NCBI GenBank assembly: GCA_964552205.1
Contig: CAZKFT010000008.1
Coordinates: 7,909-71,908, forward strand
DNA length: 64,000 bases
Direction: 5' to 3'
DNA from: JAIVGZ01 sp964552205
GTDB taxonomy: Bacteria; Pseudomonadota; Gammaproteobacteria; Natronospirales; JAIVGZ01
A program made the translations under genes and the position numbers. A model generated the notes under the pieces. The model ran no database searches, was not told where the DNA came from, and worked only from the letters and a program-made list of their open reading frames with translations. The stretch's first letter is position 1, and every line of letters begins with the position of its first letter. Of this stretch, positions 24,806-33,012 are shown one piece after another.

Positions 24806-27723
24806 GCTACGCAGAGCTCCACTGTATCAGCAACTACAGTTTTCTCAGGGGTGCATCCCATCCTGAGGAGTTGGTGCGGCGCGCGCATGAACTGGGATAC
24901 CGCGCACTGGCCATCACGGATGAATGCTCGGTAGCCGGTCTGGTACGCGCACATCTTGCTGCCCGCGACTGTGGCTTGCATCTCATATGCGGCAGTGAGT
25001 TCCTGCTCGAATGCGGCACTCGCCTGGTGGCATTGGTGACCGACCGCACGGCGTGGGCCGAACTGTGCACCTTGATTACCCGTGGTCGGCGCGCGGCGGA
25101 GAAGGGTAGCTACCGGTTGGCGCGGGAGGAAATTTCCGACGGCCTGCAGCGATGCATGGTGCTGGTGTGCCCCGAATCACGGCAGGACTTGCCAGCTTCC
25201 ACACTGGAGTGGGCAACACAGGCATTCCCCGGGCGCGTGTGGTTGGCGGTTGAGCTGCTGGCTGGTCCTGATGATATGGACCGCTTGGAGGTCTTGGTGC
25301 AAGCGGCAGCCCGTCACGGTCTTCCCCTGGTGGCAGCCGGGGATGTGCACATGCATGTGCGATCACGGCGGGCATTGCAGGACCTTTTGACTGCCACCCG
25401 TCACCGGTGCGCGTTGTCGGATGCTGGACCGCATCTTTTCCCCAGCGGAGAGCGTCACCTGCGCCCCTTGGCGCGGATACTGCACTGGTACCCCGAAGCC
25501 ATGGTCATGGAAACAATGGCGATTGCTGCGCGTTGCAGTTTTTCCTTGGACGAACTGCGCTACGAGTACCCGGAGGAGATTGTCCCATCCGGCCATACCC
25601 CGGCCAGCTGGTTGAGGGATCTGACTGAGACGGGTATCCGGCGTCGTTGGCCACAAGGGGTGAACCGCACGGTGCGGGCACAGATTGAGGAAGAGCTCCT
25701 TCTCATCGCCGAGCTCGGGTATGAACCTTACTTCCTGACGGTGTATGACATTGTCAGTTTCGCGCGCGAGCGCGGCATTCTTTGCCAAGGGCGGGGTTCA
25801 GCCGCGAACTCAGCTGTCTGCTACTGCCTGGGTATCACGGAAGTGGATCCGGCGCGCATCAACATGTTGTTCGGACGCTTCATCTCGCGAGAGCGTGCCG
25901 AGCCGCCAGATATTGATGTGGATTTCGAGCATGAGCGTCGTGAGGAGGTCATCCAGTACATCTATCGTCGCTATGGTCGCGACCGTGCAGCATTGGCGGC
26001 AACCGTCATCACCTATCGCAGTCGCAGCGCGCGCCGTGACATCGAGCGGGCGCTGGGGCGGGAGGCACCGCAGACCATAGTCGATACGCTGAAGGGTTTT
26101 CCGCGGCATCTCTCCCAGCATGTGGGTGGTTTCGTGATATCGAGAGGACCCTTGCATGAGATGGTGCCCATCGAGAATGCGGCCATGGCGGACCGTACGG
26201 TCATCCAGTGGGACAAGGATGATATCGACGCGCTCGGCTTGCTCAAAGTGGATGTGCTTGCGCTCGGGATGTTGAGCGCCATCCGCAAGTCACTGGAGAT
26301 GCTTGGCTTGGACATGCAGGACATTCCTGCGGATGACCTGCCTACCTGGCGGATGATCCAACGCGGCGACACCATGGGTGTTTTCCAGATTGAGTCACGG
26401 GCGCAGATGGCGATGTTGCCCCGCTTGAAGCCCGCGTGTTTTTACGATCTGGTCATCGAGGTGGCCATTGTCCGGCCAGGTCCGATCCAGGGTGACATGG
26501 TGCATCCCTATCTGGCGCGACGCGCGGCAGAGGAACACATCGAGTATCCAAGCCCGGACCTTGAGAAGGTGCTGGCACGCACACTGGGCGTTCCCATTTT
26601 CCAGGAACAGGTGATGGAACTGGCGATGGTTGCCGCTGGTTTCAGCGCTGGGGAGGCAGATCAGCTGCGTCGGGCCATGGCCGCATGGCGGCGCAAGGGT
26701 GGGCTTGAACCATTTGAGCAGAAGCTGAAGGACGGCATGCAGGCACGGGGCTACAAGGAGGAATTCGCCGACCGTGTCTATCGGCAGATATGCGGTTTCG
26801 GCGAGTACGGATTCCCCGAGTCACATGCTGCCAGTTTTGCGTTATTGGTGTGGGTCTCCTGCTGGCTCAAATGCAATCACCCTGCGGTGTTCACCGCGGC
26901 GCTACTGAACAGCCAGCCCATGGGGTTCTACGGAGCATCGCAGCTGGTGCAGGATCTCAAGCGTCATGGTGTTGAGGTGCGCCCGGTCTGTGTGCAGCGT
27001 AGTGGGTGGGATTGCGTGGAGGAAGAAGGCGCCATGCGCCTCGGTCTACGCATGGTCAAGGGATTATCGGAGCGGGTAGGGCGGCGTATTGCCCTGACGC
27101 GACCCTTTGATTCGGTGGAGGACCTCGTGCTGCGTGCGGGCTTGCGACGTGATGAGGTCGAACGCCTGGCCCATGCCGATGCACTCACAGCACTATCAGG
27201 TCATCGTCACCGTGCGGCCTGGGCTGTGGCCGGTGTGGAACCCGAACGTGCGCTGGCACCCGCCATCGCTGATGGACCCGCAATTCCGCTATTACCCGTA
27301 CCGCGTGAGGCAGATGACATCCTTGCTGACTATGCCCATCTGGGGTTCACGCTGCGCCGCCACCCTCTGGCGCTGCTGCGTGGGCAACTGCAACGCCAGC
27401 GATGGGTAACCGCAGAGGGCTTGTGGGCCATGGCCAACGGTAGTCATGTCAGTGCCGTTGGTCTGGTCATCAACCGGCAACGTCCGGGGACAGCCAGTGG
27501 GGTCACCTTCATGACCCTGGAGGATGAGACAGGCCATATCAATGTCATCGTCTGGCGGCAGGTTGCTGAGCGTTTCGAGGAGGCTTTGCTGGGCGCACGC
27601 CTGCTTGGGGTCCGCGGTGTGGTACAGCGGGAGGGAGATGTGTTGCACCTGATTGCCAGGCGCCTGGAAGACCACTCCCCACTGATTGGTGGCCTGACAG
27701 TCCATTCCCGCGACTTCCATTAA
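24802..27723 (+). CDS. dnaE2: error-prone DNA polymerase III alpha subunit DnaE2 (ImuC)
   Basis: 973 residues from a TTG that overlaps the imuB stop by 4 nt. It starts with the PHP domain in the DnaE2 form ('LHCISNYSFLRGASHPEEL'). The polymerase Asp pair is in 'PDIDVDFEHERREEV' (about 372-386), and the third carboxylate lies near 'DALGLLKVDVLALGM'. An OB domain follows at about 870-960, and the protein ends in the typical DnaE2 tail SRDFH. It is the catalytic subunit for SOS mutagenesis with ImuA and ImuB. It lacks the clamp-binding C-terminal tail of DnaE1, as expected. Somewhat shorter than typical members. Confidence 0.95.
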   Translation: MSYAELHCISNYSFLRGASHPEELVRRAHELGYRALAITDECSVAGLVRAHLAARDCGLHLICGSEFLLECGTRLVALVTDRTAWAELCTLITRGRRAAEKGSYRLAREEISDGLQRCMVLVCPESRQDLPASTLEWATQAFPGRVWLAVELLAGPDDMDRLEVLVQAAARHGLPLVAAGDVHMHVRSRRALQDLLTATRHRCALSDAGPHLFPSGERHLRPLARILHWYPEAMVMETMAIAARCSFSLDELRYEYPEEIVPSGHTPASWLRDLTETGIRRRWPQGVNRTVRAQIEEELLLIAELGYEPYFLTVYDIVSFARERGILCQGRGSAANSAVCYCLGITEVDPARINMLFGRFISRERAEPPDIDVDFEHERREEVIQYIYRRYGRDRAALAATVITYRSRSARRDIERALGREAPQTIVDTLKGFPRHLSQHVGGFVISRGPLHEMVPIENAAMADRTVIQWDKDDIDALGLLKVDVLALGMLSAIRKSLEMLGLDMQDIPADDLPTWRMIQRGDTMGVFQIESRAQMAMLPRLKPACFYDLVIEVAIVRPGPIQGDMVHPYLARRAAEEHIEYPSPDLEKVLARTLGVPIFQEQVMELAMVAAGFSAGEADQLRRAMAAWRRKGGLEPFEQKLKDGMQARGYKEEFADRVYRQICGFGEYGFPESHAASFALLVWVSCWLKCNHPAVFTAALLNSQPMGFYGASQLVQDLKRHGVEVRPVCVQRSGWDCVEEEGAMRLGLRMVKGLSERVGRRIALTRPFDSVEDLVLRAGLRRDEVERLAHADALTALSGHRHRAAWAVAGVEPERALAPAIADGPAIPLLPVPREADDILADYAHLGFTLRRHPLALLRGQLQRQRWVTAEGLWAMANGSHVSAVGLVINRQRPGTASGVTFMTLEDETGHINVIVWRQVAERFEEALLGARLLGVRGVVQREGDVLHLIARRLEDHSPLIGGLTVHSRDFH

Positions 27724-27728
27724 CCAAA

Positions 27729-27747
27729 CTGTAACAATCGGTTCACA
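27729..27747 (+). promoter_or_regulatory. possible Pho box upstream of the OprO/P-like porin
   Basis: CTGTAAC-AATC-GGTTCAC fits the PhoB direct repeat CTGTCAY-N4-CTGTCAY at 10 of 14 positions (6/7 in the first half, 4/7 in the second). The porin family is known for phosphate-regulated members. The first 13 bases recur upstream of the glycosyltransferase at 29040. No convincing -10 follows at the usual distance. Confidence 0.4.
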
Positions 27748-27834
27748 GAGTCGACACGCTTGCTGGCCAGAATGCGCGCCAAGGACGGGATGAGCCCGCC
27801 GATGACGACAATCCTCTGAGGAGCCATTAAAGAA

Positions 27835-28947
27835 ATGAACAACCAACTGAAATACGGCGTGATCGGTGCAGCCGCCGTGGCCATCCTGGCCGCTGCTATG
27901 CCGGCAGACGCCCAGCCGCAACTGCGCGGTCGCATCCATCTGGACTACGCGTTCTACGACGAGGATGCGACCGTCCTGAACGACACCATTCGCGTCCGTA
28001 GAGCCCGTTTGGGTGCCACCGGACGACTGGATGACAACTGGTCATATACATCGGAAATTGATTTCGCCGAGAACGGTGTGGACTACAAGGACATGTACTT
28101 GCGTCACAACAATATCGGTGGCGGCCGCCTTTCCATTGGGCAGCTGAAAGTGCCTTTCTCCTTGGAAGAGCTGACCAGCTCGAACAACATCACCTTCATG
28201 GAGCGTTCGTCTCCAAACCTGTTCTCCTTGTCGCGCCGCATTGGTGTGCATTACAGCACCTCCGGTGACAACTACACCTTCGCAGCTATGGGCTTCGGCC
28301 AGGCAATCGGTGGGGGTGATGGTGGTGACGAGGGACTGGGTATCGGTGCGCGGGTGACCTTCACTCCGATGAAGGGTGAAAACAGCGTGTTTCACCTCGG
28401 TGCAGGATTCCAGAACTACGACACCACCAATTCGAACACGACAACCATGCGTTTCCGTCAGCGCCCAGAGTCGCGCCCGGATGGTAGCCGTCTGATTGAC
28501 ACGGGCAACATCACCGCAGTGGACTCGGTGTTTGCCTGGAACCTGGAAGGTGCTTGGCAGTCTGGTCCTTTCTCGGTACAGGGCGAGTACTTCTCCAATC
28601 GGGTCAAGCGTGACGCCCAGCCGAATGCAACCTTTGACGGCTACTACATCTACGGTAGCTATTTCCTGACGGGTGAAAATCGCCGCTACTCGGGCGGCAC
28701 GTTCAGTGGCCCGCGTGTTGGTGAGAAAGGCGCATGGGAATTGGCTGCCCGTTACAGCAGCACCAATCTGGATGACGCAGGTGCGGCGATTCTCGGTGGT
28801 GAAATGAACAACTTCACCATCGGCGTCAACTGGTACCCACGCAACAATGTCCGCTTCATGTTCAACTACATCAACGTGAACGCGACGGTGGCCGGTGTCG
28901 ACAACGACCCGTCGATCCTCCAGTTCCGTACCCAGGTCAGCTTCTGA
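27835..28947 (+). CDS. outer-membrane porin, OprO/OprP (phosphate-selective) family
   Basis: 370 residues with a signal peptide cleaved about after ADA (residue 26). The mature part is a series of amphipathic strands with regular turns ('GRIHLDYAFYDED', 'ARLGATGRLDDNWSYTSEID', 'GRLSIGQLKVPFSLEEL') and a terminal Phe (QVSF) for BAM recognition. The 'IRVRRARLGATG' and 'GQLKVPFSLEELTSS' blocks are typical of the OprO/OprP family (PF07396). It admits anions, possibly phosphate or polyphosphate; selectivity cannot be read. It has its own upstream region and a strong terminator, so it is a single-gene unit. Confidence 0.88.
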   Translation: MNNQLKYGVIGAAAVAILAAAMPADAQPQLRGRIHLDYAFYDEDATVLNDTIRVRRARLGATGRLDDNWSYTSEIDFAENGVDYKDMYLRHNNIGGGRLSIGQLKVPFSLEELTSSNNITFMERSSPNLFSLSRRIGVHYSTSGDNYTFAAMGFGQAIGGGDGGDEGLGIGARVTFTPMKGENSVFHLGAGFQNYDTTNSNTTTMRFRQRPESRPDGSRLIDTGNITAVDSVFAWNLEGAWQSGPFSVQGEYFSNRVKRDAQPNATFDGYYIYGSYFLTGENRRYSGGTFSGPRVGEKGAWELAARYSSTNLDDAGAAILGGEMNNFTIGVNWYPRNNVRFMFNYINVNATVAGVDNDPSILQFRTQVSF

Positions 28948-28977
28948 TTCTGAAAGCGACGTTTCAATCGGTACGCA

Positions 28978-29010
28978 GGGCCCCGAAGCAGCAAGTCGGG
29001 GCCCTTTTTT
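28978..29010 (+). terminator. rho-independent terminator after the porin
   Basis: A 9-bp perfect stem GGGCCCCGA (28978-28986) / TCGGGGCCC (28996-29004) with a 9-nt loop, followed by six T (29005-29010). Confidence 0.93.
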
Positions 29011-29039
29011 CATCAATCTGCAATATACGAAATGAGTTG

Positions 29040-29052
29040 CTGTAACAATCGG
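29040..29052 (+). promoter_or_regulatory. CTGTAACAATCGG, second copy of the 13-mer found before the porin
   Basis: Identical over 13 bases to 27729-27741. Here only one half-site resembles a Pho box; the next 7 bases (GGGGGTG from 29051) do not. It lies in the leader of the glycosyltransferase, so shared control with the porin is possible. Confidence 0.4.
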
Positions 29053-29108
29053 GGGTGAGAATACGCCCCAAGATGAACGGACAGACGATATCCCCTGAAG
29101 ATGTTGGA

Positions 29109-30281
29109 ATGGTGACTCAAGCCGCCCGCAAGGGCGGCTTTTTTTTCCGGGTTTTAGTGGTGACCGAGACCTACCCGCCCGAGGTCAACGGGGTCGCCTT
29201 GACAGTCCAAGGCTACGTCAGCGGGCTTGCATCGAGAGGCGTTGATGTCCACCTGCTCCGACCTCGACTCATCGGAGAGCGGGGTGCCAGCACTGATCCA
29301 TCACTTCACCTGGTGGGGGCAGTGCGAATTCCCCAATACCCGATGTTGCAAATTGGAGTGCCGCGGCCGGGGCGGTTGCGTGGGTTGTTGCGCGAGCTCA
29401 ACCCGGACGCGATATACATTGCTACGGAGGGTCCACTCGGTCTTGCAGCATTGCGGGCTGCGCGCAAGGAAGGAATACCCACCGCAACCGGATATCACAC
29501 CAACTTCGACCAATACATGACCCACTATGGTCTTGCCTGGCTGAGGGGACTTGCCGCCTCCTACTTGCGCTGGTTCCACAACCGCGCAACCAGCACGCTG
29601 GTTGGTACAGATGAACTCAAGGACGACCTGGCTTACCGTGGATACGGGAATGTACGTTATCTCCCCCGCGGCGTGGATACGACGAAATTCACCCCCGCAC
29701 GTCGGGAGGTTTCTCTGCGCACGGAGTGGGGCGCCAGCGAGACCACACCGGTGCTCATTTGCGTGGGCCGTCTCGCCGCAGAGAAAAACCTCGACATGGT
29801 CATCCGCGCTTGGCAGGCCTTTCGCACCATTCGTCCCGACGCTGTCCTGGTGTTGGTCGGGGACGGGCCGTTGCGCGGTGAACTTGAGCGTTCTCACCCC
29901 GATATCCTTTTTACCGGTATGCAGACGGGTGAACGGCTGGCCGCACATTACGCTTCTGCCGACATCCTGCTATTTCCAAGTGTCACGGAGACCTTCGGGA
30001 ACATCACCGTCGAAGGGCTGGCTAGCGGGTTGGCGCTGGTTGCCTACGATTATGCCGCCGCCCGCCAGCACGTCGTGGACGGGCACAACGGCTTGCTCGC
30101 TCCCTTCGGGGACGAGCCGGCCTATGTCCGGGCGGTGGTGCGTCTCGCAGAACAACCGAACCTGATCAATAGCCTTCGTCTACAGGCGAGGATGACCGCG
30201 GAAGCCATCACGCCTGAGCGCGTGCACAAAGAACTGGAGGATTTGCTGCGTGACCATGCTGCGCGCCCTGCAGTCGCTTGA
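29109..30281 (+). CDS. GT4 family glycosyltransferase, probably membrane glycolipid synthesis
   Basis: About 390 residues if ATG 29109 is used; ATG 29073 and GTG 29055 are also in frame, and none has a good ribosome site. The fold starts at 'RVLVVTETYPPEVNGVAL', the N-terminus of GT4 enzymes. The donor-binding block 'GRLAAEKNLDMVIRAW' and the EX7E motif 'ETFGNITVE' are present. Close relatives transfer sugars to diacylglycerol or similar lipids (MgtA/SqdX/Agt-like). A complete terminator hairpin (29121-29146) lies within the first codons of every possible start. The gene overlaps the PAP2 phosphatase that follows. Confidence 0.85.
   Translation: MVTQAARKGGFFFRVLVVTETYPPEVNGVALTVQGYVSGLASRGVDVHLLRPRLIGERGASTDPSLHLVGAVRIPQYPMLQIGVPRPGRLRGLLRELNPDAIYIATEGPLGLAALRAARKEGIPTATGYHTNFDQYMTHYGLAWLRGLAASYLRWFHNRATSTLVGTDELKDDLAYRGYGNVRYLPRGVDTTKFTPARREVSLRTEWGASETTPVLICVGRLAAEKNLDMVIRAWQAFRTIRPDAVLVLVGDGPLRGELERSHPDILFTGMQTGERLAAHYASADILLFPSVTETFGNITVEGLASGLALVAYDYAAARQHVVDGHNGLLAPFGDEPAYVRAVVRLAEQPNLINSLRLQARMTAEAITPERVHKELEDLLRDHAARPAVA
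29121..29146 (+). terminator. intrinsic terminator-like hairpin at the 5' end of the glycosyltransferase gene
   Basis: GCCGCCC-GCAA-GGGCGGC, a 7-bp GC stem with a GNRA loop (29121-29138), followed by eight T (29139-29146). It is in the sense direction and inside the reading frame, so it could act as an attenuator of the gene or as the end of a roughly 90-nt leader or small RNA. Confidence 0.75.
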
Positions 30282-30774
30282 CCTACACGCCTGCCAGCGC
30301 ATGAACCATGCGTCGTCTCACGATCTGGTGCGCTGGTTCTTCGCGGCCGTCAGCCGTCTTGGCGACGGGGTCATATGGTACGCATTGATGTTGGCACTCC
30401 CGTTTGCATTCGGACTGGAGGGCTTGGAGACATCGCTACGCATGGCGGTTGCCGGCATTTTTGGGCTATGGGTCTACAAGGCCATCAAGGGTCGTACCAC
30501 ACGCTTGCGCCCATTCATGGTCCACCCCACGATTCTTGCCAGGGTTCGGCCACTGGATATGTACAGCTTTCCCTCCGGCCATACACTGCAGGCCGTCTCG
30601 TTCACCACGGTTGCCTGCGTTCATCTGCCAGCGCTGGCCTGGGCACTGGTCCCATTCACAGTTCTTGTAGGGCTGTCGCGGCCGGTTCTTGGCCTGCATT
30701 TCCCCTCGGATGTCGTTGTCGGCGCCGCCTTTGGTTGGATCATCGCGATGTTGGTGCTTGCCATCCCGCTGTAA
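30250..30774 (+). CDS. PAP2 superfamily membrane phosphatase
   Basis: 174 residues from GTG 30250 (ATG 30256 is an alternative). All three motifs of the phosphatidic acid phosphatase type 2 family are present: KGRTTRLRP (KX6RP), 'SFPSGHT' (PSGH) and 'LSRPVLGLHFPSD' (SRX5HX3D), between about five membrane helices. It dephosphorylates a lipid phosphate or pyrophosphate such as phosphatidate or undecaprenyl pyrophosphate. It overlaps the glycosyltransferase by about 30 nt. Together they could make diacylglycerol and glycosylate it, which is inference. Confidence 0.9.
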   Translation: MTMLRALQSLDLHACQRMNHASSHDLVRWFFAAVSRLGDGVIWYALMLALPFAFGLEGLETSLRMAVAGIFGLWVYKAIKGRTTRLRPFMVHPTILARVRPLDMYSFPSGHTLQAVSFTTVACVHLPALAWALVPFTVLVGLSRPVLGLHFPSDVVVGAAFGWIIAMLVLAIPL

Positions 30775-30809
30775 TTGTTAAGCTGACCTCCTTGAACGGG
30801 AGGTGAATC

Positions 30810-31073
30810 GTGGGCATCGAACTCGTCGTGGATATCACCGGGTGGATTGGGGCGGCTTGTCTGCTCGCGGCATATGGATTGGTGTCGAGCGGGCGTCTGC
30901 AAGGGCGATCCTGGGCATTTCAGAGTCTCAACATCACAGGTGCCGTCCTGCTGAGCGTCAACTCGGCCTACTACGGCGCGTTCCCATCGGTCGGGCTGAA
31001 TGCCGTCTGGATTGCCGTCGGCCTCTACACTTTGTGGATGCTTGCGAGGGGAGATCGAACCCGTGCTAGCTGA
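30810..31073 (+). CDS. small membrane protein, CBU_0592-like
   Basis: 87 residues, GTG start with GGGAGG 8 nt upstream. Three hydrophobic segments, with 'GWIGAACLLAAYGLVSSGRL' and 'LNITGAVLLSVNSAYYGAFP' as in the short three-helix family named after Coxiella CBU_0592. Its function is not known. The 3' end overlaps the convergent ygfZ gene by 8 nt. Confidence 0.75.
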   Translation: MGIELVVDITGWIGAACLLAAYGLVSSGRLQGRSWAFQSLNITGAVLLSVNSAYYGAFPSVGLNAVWIAVGLYTLWMLARGDRTRAS

Positions 31074-32022
31074 GAAAGCGTAGTGTCAGGGAGTGCACGG
31101 AAGAGGGATCCCCATCCACCGCAAGATTGATTTCCACGCCGTCATCCGCCTTGAAAATGGTGGCGGGCGGGAACTCGCCGTTGACGACTGCCAACAACGA
31201 TTGGCCACCTTCGGGGTGGGGCGCCGCACTCACGACGATGGCAGCGGGGGTGCCGTCCACTTTCAGTACTTCCGCGGGTTTAAGCGGCCGTTTCGAGGGG
31301 GTGGCGCCAACTGCCGGCAGGCGTTTCACTTTACCCAGATAGCGCGCACGCGCGATGATTTCCTGACCCGTATAACAGCCCTTGTCGAAATCCACTGCGC
31401 CCAAGCCGTCGAGCTGCAACATTTGCGCGACAAACTTGTCCTGGGTTACGGGAAGGATTTCCGGCAGCTTCGCGAGGATGTCATGCAGCCTCCACGAGTG
31501 AAGGTCACCGAGCGGAAGGTCGGGTAAGCTGGTGAAGAGCTGCTCGACCACTTTGGTATTTCCAGCGATTAGTATTCTCGGGAAGTCTCCTGGAACGCGC
31601 CACGCCACCCACTGGTCCCGCACTGCGGATGCCCAATCTGTTTGTAGCGTGCCTCCGCCCAGCTTCTCCAGCGCTTCGTTTGCGTGCGGTCCAGCAATGC
31701 CGATGCACGCGAGGCTTGGATCCACCGCAAGCGATACCTTTGCCCGCAAGATGAACTTGGTCAATGTATCGACAATGTTTTGGGCGATGGGCAGCGCCAT
31801 TACCATCAGCACATCGTTCTCAAGCCGGGCAAGGTGTGGAATCGCAAGAACCCGGCCCTTTGCGGAGTTGATGCTGCTCAACTGGGCGCGCATGTTCGTC
31901 AATTGGCGCAGGTCGCTACTGACCTGACCCTGCAGGAATGCGTTGCACTGCTCTCCGGTCACCCTGACCACTGCAAGTTGCTTGAGCCGGTATCGGCGTG
32001 TTTCTTCCATGCATCGAATCAT
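31066..32022 (-). CDS. ygfZ: folate-binding YgfZ protein (iron-sulfur cluster biogenesis / tRNA modification)
   Basis: 318 residues. The family signature K-G-C-Y-T-G-Q-E is seen in 'FDKGCYTGQEIIARARY' (around 230), in the aminomethyltransferase-like fold of GcvT relatives. YgfZ helps maintain certain Fe-S enzymes through folate. It faces away from the sdh operon, whose SdhB needs three Fe-S clusters. The start could be ATG 32022 or ATG 32010; neither has a strong ribosome site. Confidence 0.92.
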   Translation of the reverse strand: MIRCMEETRRYRLKQLAVVRVTGEQCNAFLQGQVSSDLRQLTNMRAQLSSINSAKGRVLAIPHLARLENDVLMVMALPIAQNIVDTLTKFILRAKVSLAVDPSLACIGIAGPHANEALEKLGGGTLQTDWASAVRDQWVAWRVPGDFPRILIAGNTKVVEQLFTSLPDLPLGDLHSWRLHDILAKLPEILPVTQDKFVAQMLQLDGLGAVDFDKGCYTGQEIIARARYLGKVKRLPAVGATPSKRPLKPAEVLKVDGTPAAIVVSAAPHPEGGQSLLAVVNGEFPPATIFKADDGVEINLAVDGDPSSVHSLTLRFLS

Positions 32023-32051
32023 AGCAGTCCTGCTGGACCGTTGCCGCCCCT

Positions 32052-32070
32052 AGGCGGTATAGTTCCGCCT
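32052..32070. promoter_or_regulatory. 6-bp dyad AGGCGG-N7-CCGCCT around TATAGT, upstream of the sdh operon
   Basis: The arms 32052-32057 and 32065-32070 are perfect complements, and the spacer holds most of a TATAGT hexamer (32058-32063), a plausible -10 for the sdh operon. No good -35 is visible. This could be an operator centred on the promoter, or chance. Confidence 0.35.
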
Positions 32071-32073
32071 GTC

Positions 32074-32217
32074 ATGAACGATGCAGAAAAGGCGGAAAAG
32101 TCCGTCGAACAGGCACCGGAACCAGCGATTCTGCCGCCGGAAATCGGGGGGCGTGAGGGCCCGGAGCCCACGCGTTACGGCGACTGGGAAAAGAACGGCC
32201 GCTGCATCGACTTCTGA
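32074..32217 (+). CDS. DUF1674 / SDHAF4-like succinate dehydrogenase assembly protein
   Basis: 47 residues from ATG 32074, hidden inside a longer meaningless frame. The C-terminus 'GPEPTRYGDWEKNGRCIDF' is the conserved block of DUF1674/SDHAF4, the small protein that binds flavinated SdhA before complex assembly in mitochondria and many Proteobacteria. The N-terminal half is acidic and Pro-rich, probably disordered. It lies 24 nt upstream of sdhC, which strongly supports the assignment. With SdhE at the other end, the operon would carry two SdhA-related assembly factors. Confidence 0.85.
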   Translation: MNDAEKAEKSVEQAPEPAILPPEIGGREGPEPTRYGDWEKNGRCIDF

Positions 32218-32241
32218 ATCCACTTGCGAGGACGCCCGAAG

Positions 32242-32631
32242 ATGTCCCGATCCAATCGGCCGTTGTCCCCCCACCTACAGATTTACCGGTGGGAGTTGAC
32301 AATGGTGTTGTCCATACTGCACCGGGCGACGGGGCTTGCGTTGTCGGCCGGGCTGTTGCTGCTGGGTTACTGGCTGTTGGCTGTCGCGGCCGGGCCGGAC
32401 CGCTTCGCGGCTTTGCACGAATTTCTGGCGAGTGGCGTAGGCGTCGCTCTGCTCTTAGCCTGGACCTTCGCGTTGTTCCTGCACCTTGGGAACGGCATCC
32501 GCCACCTCTTCTGGGACTTTGGCATGGGTTTCGAACTGAAGCGTGCCCACGCATCCGGGTTGGCAGTCGTCCTATTCGCCGTCTTTGCGACCATCGTGGT
32601 ATGGATACTTGGCGTCGGGGGTGAGGCATGA
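32242..32631 (+). CDS. sdhC: succinate dehydrogenase cytochrome b556 subunit
   Basis: 129 residues from ATG 32242; an upstream TTG at 32224 only adds six residues. 'RPLSPHLQIYRWELTM' followed by 'SILHRATG' (with the Ser and Arg that line the quinone site) and the haem-ligand region 'HLGNGIRHLFWDFG' identify SdhC. Three membrane helices. Anchors SdhAB with SdhD at the inner membrane and binds haem b and ubiquinone. Confidence 0.95.
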   Translation: MSRSNRPLSPHLQIYRWELTMVLSILHRATGLALSAGLLLLGYWLLAVAAGPDRFAALHEFLASGVGVALLLAWTFALFLHLGNGIRHLFWDFGMGFELKRAHASGLAVVLFAVFATIVVWILGVGGEA

Positions 32632-33011
32632 GCCACTTACGCAGTCCGATTGCCCGCGCTCGCGGGCTGGGGTCGGCCAAGGACGGAACCGGCCATTTCT
32701 GGGCACAGCGCCTGACGGCCATCGCACTGGTACCCCTGCTTGTCTGGTTCGTTGCTTCCGTGATCGGGCTGTCAGATATGGAGTACGCCGAGGTGGTGAC
32801 ATGGTTCCAGAAGCCGTGGAATGCCATTTTGTTCATTGCGCTGTTTTCGAGTCTGGCTTGGCATTCGATGCTCGGCCTGCAGGTCATCGTTGAGGATTAC
32901 CTTCATCATGCCGGGCTCAAGCTGGCTGTTCTGATTACCCTGAAATTCGCGCATATCTTGCTGGCGGTGACTGCCATCTACGCAGTCCTGCGCATAGGCA
33001 TTGGAGTCTGA
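32628..33011 (+). CDS. sdhD: succinate dehydrogenase hydrophobic membrane anchor subunit
   Basis: 127 residues with three membrane helices. 'AWHSMLGLQVIVEDYLH' contains the second haem ligand region of SdhD. It overlaps sdhC by 4 nt (ATGA), and sdhA follows after 1 nt. Membrane half of complex II. Confidence 0.94.
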   Translation: MSHLRSPIARARGLGSAKDGTGHFWAQRLTAIALVPLLVWFVASVIGLSDMEYAEVVTWFQKPWNAILFIALFSSLAWHSMLGLQVIVEDYLHHAGLKLAVLITLKFAHILLAVTAIYAVLRIGIGV

Positions 33012-33012
33012 C

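Noticed and set aside
29032..29058. Short frame encoding MSCCNNRG upstream of the glycosyltransferase, as a leader peptide for attenuation
   Set aside because: No Shine-Dalgarno, and its stop is about 60 nt from the hairpin, too far for a classical coupling; too little evidence to call a gene.
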